From assembly GCA_946894095.1 (NCBI GenBank), contig OX335653.1, positions 12,281,001-12,345,000 of the forward strand: a stretch of DNA of 64,000 nucleotides, given 5' to 3'. Position 1 is the stretch's first letter, and every line of letters begins with the position of its first letter. Made by a program: the position numbers and the translations under genes. The notes beneath the pieces are model-generated. The model searched no databases. It was not told the DNA's origin and worked only from the letters and a program-made list of their open reading frames with translations. The DNA is from Incurvaria masculella (lineage: Eukaryota; Arthropoda; Insecta; Lepidoptera; Incurvariidae). Shown here piece after piece: positions 57,683-64,000 of this stretch.

Positions 57683-58135
57683 CAGCCTCGGTAGCCCAGT
57701 GGTGCGATGCCTTGCGATTCGATAAGCTCTTAGCGCGGTTGGATTCTGGAGGGGTGACCATTTTCAACCGTTGAGTCTTTCCGACGTAAAACTGTAGGTT
57801 CCTTACTTACTAGGTTTTTTTTTATGTTAAGCGCGGCATATGGGTTTTTTTGAACATTCAGGGGGCCTGCGAAAACCATGCCGGCCGGCCAGGTGCTTCT
57901 TCACACCACGTTTGAAGGACCCCAGGTCGTAATTTGGGGGAAATACTCGGGAGGGAGTTCATTCAATTGTTTACCGAGCCTATAGATAAAGGATCTAGAG
58001 GATCAGTGAGTTTTTATTTTTGGAATGTCGACTGTGAATTTGTGCATTTTCTCCCTGTTCCGCGTCGAGCGAAGGTAGAAAAGGGACTTGCTCAGTTTGG
58101 TATTAGCCATCCATGTCCAGTTATATAAAAAAAGT
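57683..58135 (+). mobile_element. SINE split by a LINE fragment
   Basis: The head (57683-57820) starts CAGCCTCGGTAGCCCAGTGG (box A) and includes GGTTGGATTCTGGAGGGGTG. Its body breaks after CCTTACTTACTAGG. The family's 3' end (GGTATTAGCCATCCATGTCC, then AGTTATATAAAAAAA) reappears at 58099-58135. The middle is replaced by minus-strand LINE sequence. Confidence 0.55.
57818..58095 (-). pseudogene. 5'-truncated LINE fragment inserted in a SINE
   Basis: Starts with a T run (poly-A tail of a minus-strand insertion) at 57818-57828. It then has ATGCCGGCCGGCCAGGTGCT and TTTGGGGGAAATACTCGGG, the reverse of the C-terminal LINE coding stretch at 45165-45260. A short 5'-truncated copy ending in poly-A is the usual result of target-primed reverse transcription. 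Confidence 0.5.
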
Positions 58136-58244
58136 GATGTAGTGCCGTAGGAAAAGCGAAATGAATAAGTATCTACTTCACAGTATCGTCGATCGAATCT
58201 CTCAAATGAGGTGATGGTATTATGTGTGAGGGTGTGTGCGATCC

Positions 58245-58484
58245 TTAGGGCCGGTATTTCAATCGTCCTTCTTCCTAGCCTCAACTTTAAGCGAAGCTTA
58301 AGGAACAAAATGCAGCATTTTAACGCAAACTAAATGGTAAGCGAAGTTTTATAATGTCCCCAGCAATCTATTTTCAAAGGCCTATAACACCTTAAAGCCT
58401 ACCGTATAGTTTTGGTTCAAATGCTGCTTAAGCTTCGCTTAAAGTTGAGGGTAGGAAGAGGGACGATTGAAATACTGGCCCTTA
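58245..58484. mobile_element. Harbinger-like MITE with TTA flanks
   Basis: A 234-bp unit (58248-58481) starts GGGCCGGTATTTCAATCGTC and ends with its near-exact reverse. Complementarity continues through CTCAACTTTAAGCGAAGCTT for about 70 bp per arm. TTA lies outside each end (58245-58247, 58482-58484). A TTA duplication with GGGCC ends suits PIF/Harbinger. Non-coding. Confidence 0.7.
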
Positions 58485-59910
58485 GGTACTAATCCTTTAA
58501 ACCAAGTAACGCAATTGAGACTGCCTAGACCAAATGTTCGCAGTCACCCAATTACAGCACATACGGAACGAAAATGCAACCGAAGAGGAACCAATATTGA
58601 ATAAACATAAAATTCGCCCTCGAGGCGCCATACTCGGCGGCTCGCGTGAATACAAAGAGATCGGTTCGATTGCGATGGAGAATCGATTGCCGTCGGTTGC
58701 GCGGCAGCGGGCAATATACCACTAACGACCTGCCGTTTACATACGCCGTAACGGGCGTAGCCAAGTGATTACCTGAGAATCGGGTCGCGAATGTAGCATT
58801 GGAAATCACCACAAATACTAAACATCTTGGCCGTTTATAAATACGACTTCGGGTGACGCCTACGATTGAAAAATATAGGAAACAATCAGAACCGTCAGAA
58901 ATAAGAGACCGAGAATGACATTTCGGTGACGGCTGTGGTTGTTGGGCGATGCTGGGGGCGGGTGGCACCATGGCATTCTATCTCATTCTCGCGCAGGTTA
59001 AGTCCTATAGATGTATTTGTTCGTCTCTTTTTCTGTCTTTTTTTCATTTATTCGAGTTTTAAATCATAATGGAGCTAAATAAGTTTTCACTTCAAAAGGT
59101 TCCCAATGAAGCGAAACTTTTTATGCTTTGAATATAAAATACAAATCATTATTTGTTTATTAAGTGATTGGCATCACAGACTATTTAATCACACTGCAGA
59201 CTAGCTAGACTAGTAAATGGTAAGTATAATAAATAATAAAAGAAAAAAAAAGGGAAATTTTGAACAGAATTATCGATAACGATTCACCAACCTCCACCAC
59301 TTTATAGACAGACGAGATCTACTTTTTCTGAGCAAGGTCCCCCATCCCAAACATTCGTAAAGAAGCTTCGATTCAACAATATATATTTACATACGATTCA
59401 TGAAAGATAAAACCTTTGCCCATTATTCAGTCGCCAAGTTAACAACAGAAACTAAATAACTGTCGAAACCAACGGGAGACATTTGACACCAAATGAGCTA
59501 CGGTCCCAAATTAGAATAGTTAACCTAGCAGCGACATCGTTAGGCAATGTACTCGGAACGCTTGATGGCAACACAACTGAACACGCTCGCTTGCAAATTG
59601 GATAAAAGCAATATACCGAGAATACTCACGCCAAATTATAATTCGCGCAAAAGAAAATTATAAACAATAATAATAAAAACATATGAAGACAAGGAATTAA
59701 TTATATTTTGTATTATTTATTGATTAGTATATGCAGAATTGTGTGCACACAAACATTTCACCAAATTCGTGCCTCGTAGCGCCTGACGGCAAGATCAAAT
59801 GAAAGAAAGAAAGAAAATGTGTAAATAAAAAAAAAACAAATATTGCATCCAACCAATAATTATGTAGCCCATTCTAGGGTAATAAGTAGTCCAGACTGTA
59901 CGAGATGATG
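58485..59910. other. no recognised gene or repeat
   Basis: A 139-codon minus frame at 58552-58971 overlaps plus-strand frames and has no recognised domain. The rest is AT-rich. Confidence 0.3.
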
Positions 59911-60778
59911 TCATCCTCGGAAGTCTAGTAGCGCGATGACTCGGCGTACGATCGTCAAGGTTAGGTAAGGTTTTGGATGGGTGACCGGCAGACTGTTGAA
60001 ACTGGCCGTATAGACTAGGAGGTCGCGAAAAAAATGGTAACGATAAAGTAAATGGCTGAAACTGGGTTCACGGGATAAATACAAATCCTTTGAAGCTATA
60101 TGTGTCGGTCTGCCTGTTCCAAGTGGTTGCGTTACGTAAATAAGGCGCCTGAAGAAGTAGTTATGGTGACAAAAAATATATATGATAAGGTAAATGGATG
60201 CAAATGACGAAGCATGAAAGTATCAGCACATATTTGGTTAGCAATACAAAAACTGAACAAATTCTTGTTTGCATTTCGTAGTTATAGGCGATGTAGGTTA
60301 CAGATATAAGTTTAGGTATATTTAAGTATTTAATTAAAAAAACGACTGGTTATTGTTGCATAATTAATAGGTATCAATGTTTCTAGACAATCAGTATATT
60401 CATCAGCAGGTACATACCAACATCTATTTAATACAGCCAATTTAGGTAACGCAACCACTTGGCGCAGGTAGACCGACATATTTAGCATCAGAGGGTTGGT
60501 CTCTAACATGTGAACTCAGATTCAGCCATTAACCTTATCGTGACCAAAAATGTCGAATAGTAGTTCGGATTGCACTTAAAGCTGTAAGTGCCCTTCCCTA
60601 CTTACTAGGTGGAAGGGTTTTTTCGCTCTGTTGGTACCACCACATTGAATGAAACGATGGTCGAAGCGGAATGAAAGGTCCTGGCATGGTAACTGGTTCT
60701 TATGTAGTGTTCAGGACTAATATTACGTCAGCAGGTGTGGTATTATTCATGCACGTCCAATTACATGATAAAAAAACC
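59911..60778 (+). mobile_element. SINE split by a TA-flanked MITE
   Basis: The head at 59911-60008 contains TTTTGGATGGGTGACCGG (5S-like box C) and ends GAAACTGGCCG. The body resumes at 60563 with GTTCGGATTGCAC, CCTACTTACTAGGTGG and GATGGTCGAAGCGGAATGA, ending CGTCCAATTACATGATAAAA. In the uninterrupted copy at 53164-53536 the same junction reads continuously. Confidence 0.65.
60009..60562 (+). mobile_element. TA-flanked MITE with long inverted ends, copy 2
   Basis: 550 bp (60011-60560) starting TAGACTAGGAGGTCGCGAAA and ending CCAAAAATGTCGAATAG, with TA at 60009-60010 and 60561-60562. It matches 30304-30850 throughout. The interrupted SINE gives a pre-insertion reference, so the boundaries are firm. 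Confidence 0.75.
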
Positions 60779-61009
60779 AAGTTTTAGTTTGTTTTACCGA
60801 GAGCTATTTGCAGGTATGTTTTATAACGGCACGCAAACCACACAAGTTGCAATTAGAAGCTTACAACAAATCCGATCGAAGCCAGCTACGCCAGCAGCTA
60901 TCAAACCATACTAACCTGCGTATGACAGCAACTGTCAGCAGAGCTTTTCTCATCATCAGGCTTGCTAACAAGCCGGTCACTTTGATTTACCTTAGCATTG
61001 GCGGAATCT
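60779..61009. other. unassigned spacer
   Basis: A 70-codon frame at 60808-61020 has no recognised motif. Confidence 0.3.
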
Positions 61010-61165
61010 TGAATGAATGAATGAATTTTTTTTTATTGTGCATAAACAAAAATACAATTACAACGAAAACATACAGCAAAACAACAATACTGCACAAAGG
61101 CGGACTTATCACTAAGAGTGATTTCTTCCAGTCAACCCTTGGGGTGATGAGGAAAGGCAATAGAA
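61010..61165 (-). mobile_element. 3' end fragment of the CR1/L2-like LINE
   Basis: GCACAAAGGCGGACTTATCA, AGAGTGATTTCTTCCAGTCA and ACCCTTGGGGTGATGAGG are the reverse of 27826-27892 in the LINE's 3' UTR. The fragment ends in a T run and (GAAT)n at 61010-61033, the LINE's 3' tail in this orientation. Confidence 0.7.
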
Positions 61166-61761
61166 ATTTCTGTAGGTTGGTGACACACCAATCTTTGGAG
61201 TCTTCACCGACAATAAATGCGGTGGCGAAATGAAGACGAGAGGGCCGACACTAACGGTCGGAGCCCGTTCGCGGCGAGCCCAGCCACTAACAGCCATTCA
61301 CCATCGCCATTACGACACAGCCACCACACGCAGCCGTTAAAAGCTTGTCGTGCCCGGCTCCTGCCGCTTGATTACGATACTGCGGCGTCATCTAAACAAT
61401 ACGTGAATTATAAATACATATTTGCGACCCGTCTTTAAAAATCGTTAAACTGACAATATGCATCAGTACACAACCAAACTGACGTCTCAAAATTAATTCC
61501 AAATGACGACGAAAGACCATTCAGATGAAATAAGCCAGGTCTGATATTATTGGGTGGACTTATCTGCTGCTCAAAAGTATAATTTTATGACATTGTATTG
61601 TTTATTATATCAGCGAAAGTCCTCTAAGATGATATTTCATAAGTGATATCTACATTTTATTGATGAAAAAGCATTTCTGATCTTTAAAGACGACGGGTTC
61701 GCTTCATCTGGTAGAATTTGGTAAACGTAGAAGACCGCCTGTAGATTCTCAGATATTCCTA
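61166..61761. other. no recognised gene or repeat
   Basis: A GC-rich patch at 61220-61380, then AT-rich. Nothing supported. Confidence 0.3.
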
Positions 61762-61980
61762 TTTTTAACCGACTTCAAAAAAGGAGGAGGTTATCAATTC
61801 GTCGGAATCTTTTTTTTTTTTTTTTTATGTATGTTCACCGATTACTCGAAGACCCCTGGACCGATTTGGAAAATTCTTTTTTTGTTCGAAAGGGTATACT
61901 TTCTAGTTGGTCCCATTTTTTTTTTATGAAAATCGGTTCAGTAGTTTGGTACTTAATTATAACAAACATCGAATTTCTTA
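61762..61980 (+). repeat. GACTTCAAAAAAGGAGGAGG-type dispersed repeat
   Basis: Starts TTTTTAACCGACTTCAAAAA and AGGAGGAGGTTATCAATTCG. It continues with TGTTCACCGATTACTCGAAG and GAAAATCGGTTCAGTAGTTT, the standard order of this repeat. Confidence 0.7.
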
Positions 61981-62503
61981 ACCTCGCGAACGCAGAAATG
62001 TGATTTTTTAGTTACAGCAGCTTTCTTTTCGGGTGAGATTGCTCAGTATGAGAGGTTGTTTTTTACTTCAACTGTTGGGGGTATTCAAGGGGGGTAAAAG
62101 AGGGCAAATTGTACACATTTCTATTTCTAGAGCCGCTGAACTCAGAAATGTCAGAGTATGTTTTGTTTTAGATGGGATTGCTTAAGAAGAAAATATTTTT
62201 GGAAATTATACTATTAGGGGGGTAAAACAGGTCAAAATGAACACATTTAGGCGAAAACCACTCATGTTGAGATCTCTGAAACCAATTATCCTCGAAACTT
62301 AAAATTTTCAGTGACTTCTTGTTAAGACGAAAAGGCTCGCTCACAACGGATTTTACAAAATTCAACTGTTAAGGGGGGATACACGAGGCCAATATGTACA
62401 CATTTTCATACAACTTAAACTTACGCAAGAAACAGACTATCCGGAACGATGGAAAGATGAGAAATTCAGAAGCTCAGCGGTTCCGGTCATTCGTTGTTTT
62501 GTC
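61981..62503. other. no gene; internally repetitive sequence
   Basis: Loosely repeated phrases (GGGGTAAAA...GGTCAAAATGAACACATTT and GGCCAATATGTACACATTTT, period about 140-170 bases) suggest decayed tandem units or a continuation of the preceding repeat. No coding capacity. Confidence 0.35.
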
Positions 62504-62602
62504 TTTTTAGGGTTCCGTTCCCAAAGGGCACCAACGGAACCCTATTACTAAGCTTCCGCTGTCCGTCCGTCCGTCCGTCTGTCACAGCACTCTATCTCAC
62601 GT
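62504..62602 (-). repeat. GGTTCCGTACC-type dispersed repeat, truncated
   Basis: TTTTTAGGGTTCCGTTCCCA to GTCACAGCACTCTATCTCA, including the (GTCC)n core. The other half is missing. Confidence 0.75.
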
Positions 62603-62749
62603 GATCTTATCGTATCAATTATCGTACGTATCAACCGTGAACTCATGAGTCCAGATAGTTACCGGTCTACCTTTCGTCAGAAATGAGATTTCTCAATGGT
62701 TTTATTTCTGCTAATGCTCGTTCATTGTATTGTATTGTATATGTATGTA

Positions 62750-62802
62750 TATCTTCTTTCCACTTTGTATGTGAAGTTAAGCAGGAGGGCTCGCCCACCT
62801 TG
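62750..62802. mobile_element. end fragment of a family A MITE
   Basis: TATCTTCTTTCCACTTTGTA, then GAAGTTAAGCAGGAGGGCTC and GCCCACCTTGA, matches the ...CCCCGTTTGTATGGGGAGTTGAGCGGGATGG...CACCTTAA end of copy 6. The rest of the element is absent. Confidence 0.5.
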
Positions 62803-62839
62803 AGTCAAAAGTTACGCCACCACTAAAAAGCAAAAAATA

Positions 62840-63974
62840 AAATATTTTTAAATAAAAAAAGGACCGCCTTCAAAAAAACCGGAACTAAAAAGCAAAAAAT
62901 AATTGGTTACTTTCAATTAATGTACGAAAAGCTATTTTAATTCTAACTAATTATGTACAATTTCTTAATTTTTAATCATCTTTTGAAGTCGGTGCCTTGG
63001 GTAGACGTTCTTTAAGAGCTGCAAGTAGTTAGATTAATATCACCTATGGCTAAGAAAGAAATATAAGTAGGTAGCTACTTATATTTACCTACTTGAACAA
63101 AACACAAAAACAAAAATTAAATAAACAAACAGGTCGGAAAAACGTATGTAAGTAGGTATTTAGGCAAGTACTTTGTAATTTAAATATGCCTTATACTTAA
63201 ACTAAATACCTAACACAGTAAAAACAAAATATTTACAAGAAAACCCTACGAACAAACCAATATAAAAACAACGACCACTTATATGATAAATATTTAGGTA
63301 GTTGTAGCTTGTACTTTTTAGAATATCGAAAATATACGAGAATACCTACATAACACAAAACAAAAAAAAATACAAATATAAAAAAGAACAGAAAACAATA
63401 GGTAGCGACTTTGAGGTGTCTGCTCTCAACTACGTGTCAAAACGAGTGTGCGGTTAGTACAGATCTCACCAATTTCGGCAGAAATCGTCTCGTTCAGACA
63501 ACGATGTCGCAGGGAAGTACCAATCAACACAGAGCAGCGAATTAACGTACTCCTTCACCAGTGCGCGCCTTTATAAAGCCGAAAGTACTAATAATCGTTG
63601 AAACCCAATTTCAGTACGCTGCGCTGTATCGATATCAGCTTGCACGTAAACCAACGCTAAGGGCATCTCCAGTTAGACGAACGGTCGCTTAAAATGCTCT
63701 GTGGACCAATCATTGCTGACTCAGGTTGTTTACGCTCTCGTAGACTTCGGGTGTGTTCGGCTGAAATAGTGTCTGTTCGGTCAGCAGCGTGCGAAGCGAA
63801 CTCTACCCAAGGCACCGACTTCAAAAGATGATTAAAAATTAAGAAATTGTACATAATTAGTTAGAATTAAAATAGCTTTTCGTACATTAATTGAAAGTAA
63901 CCAATTATTTTTTGCTTTTTAGTTCCGGTTTTTTTGAAGGAGGTCCTTTTTTTATTTAAAAATATTTTTATTAC
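62840..63974. mobile_element. 1.13-kb element with about 160-bp terminal inverted repeats
   Basis: 62843-63004 and 63804-63970 are reverse complements with hardly any mismatch. Shared blocks include AAAGGACC(G/T)CCTTCAAAAA, AACCGGAACTAAAAAGCAAA, ATTGGTTACTTTCAATTAAT and TTTTGAAGTCGGTGCCTTGG. The 800-bp interior is AT-rich at first, then has a GC-richer part (63410-63780), with no long frame. Long, nearly identical ends mark a recent non-autonomous DNA transposon. The target duplication is not resolvable in the AT-rich flanks, and the right flank is close to the window edge. Confidence 0.65.
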
Positions 63975-64000
63975 ATCACATAGACATGGCATCTAATTTC

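Noticed and set aside
61021..61233. 70-codon plus frame
   Set aside because: Lies over the inverted 3' UTR of a LINE.
10900..62600. (GGAC)n or (GTCC)n runs as simple microsatellites or a CRISPR-like array
   Set aside because: They are the fixed core of one dispersed repeat family; no regular repeat-spacer pattern exists.

Overview
This window looks like nuclear DNA from an insect, most likely a moth or butterfly. It is AT-rich, has only short open frames outside transposons, and carries repeat families I recognise as typical of lepidopteran genomes. One contains GCGAGTCGGACTCGC-type and GGTTCCGTACC-type ends with a (GGAC)n core. Another is the GACTTCAAAAAAGGAGGAGG family. There is also a cecropia-like mariner, a CR1/L2-like LINE, and tRNA/5S-headed SINEs. 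No complete host gene is visible, no RNA gene stands out, and nothing looks bacterial or viral. The window is best read as repeat-rich intergenic or intronic DNA, with a few unproven candidate exons (near 1-192, 31080-31138 and 43353-43476).

Layout. 1-9.9 kb: a possible exon end, then TTAA-flanked MITEs (families A and B, labels mine), a clean hAT element with a perfect 8-bp target duplication (5171-5888), foldback elements and two SINEs. 10-22.6 kb: more family A copies, the second family B copy, GGTTCCGTACC repeats, a 215-codon orphan frame and a 54-bp tandem repeat. 22.7-27.9 kb: a nearly complete non-LTR retrotransposon with ORF1, a 335-bp tandem duplication, and an endonuclease/reverse-transcriptase ORF2 broken by one frameshift. 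28-36 kb: hairpins, a GC-rich dispersed repeat, a TA-flanked MITE, a palindrome cluster, and a decayed minus-strand gene of a multicopy insect family (35455-36862). 37-50 kb: repeat on repeat, including an old family A copy split by two later insertions, and a plausible first coding exon at 43.35 kb. 50-64 kb: an exact 107-bp duplication, a 5S-headed SINE, and an intact mariner nested inside a larger TA-flanked inverted-repeat element (55125-57547). It also holds a Harbinger-like MITE, a SINE split by a MITE, and a 1.13-kb element with about 160-bp inverted ends.

The only proteins that can be assigned with confidence are the mariner transposase and the two LINE ORFs. The nesting gives a relative insertion history: the old family A copy, the SINEs and the outer Tc1-like element came first; mariner, the TA MITE, the LINE fragment and the young MITE-B pair came later. 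Clade names within the LINE and MITE groups are inferences from motifs read by eye.
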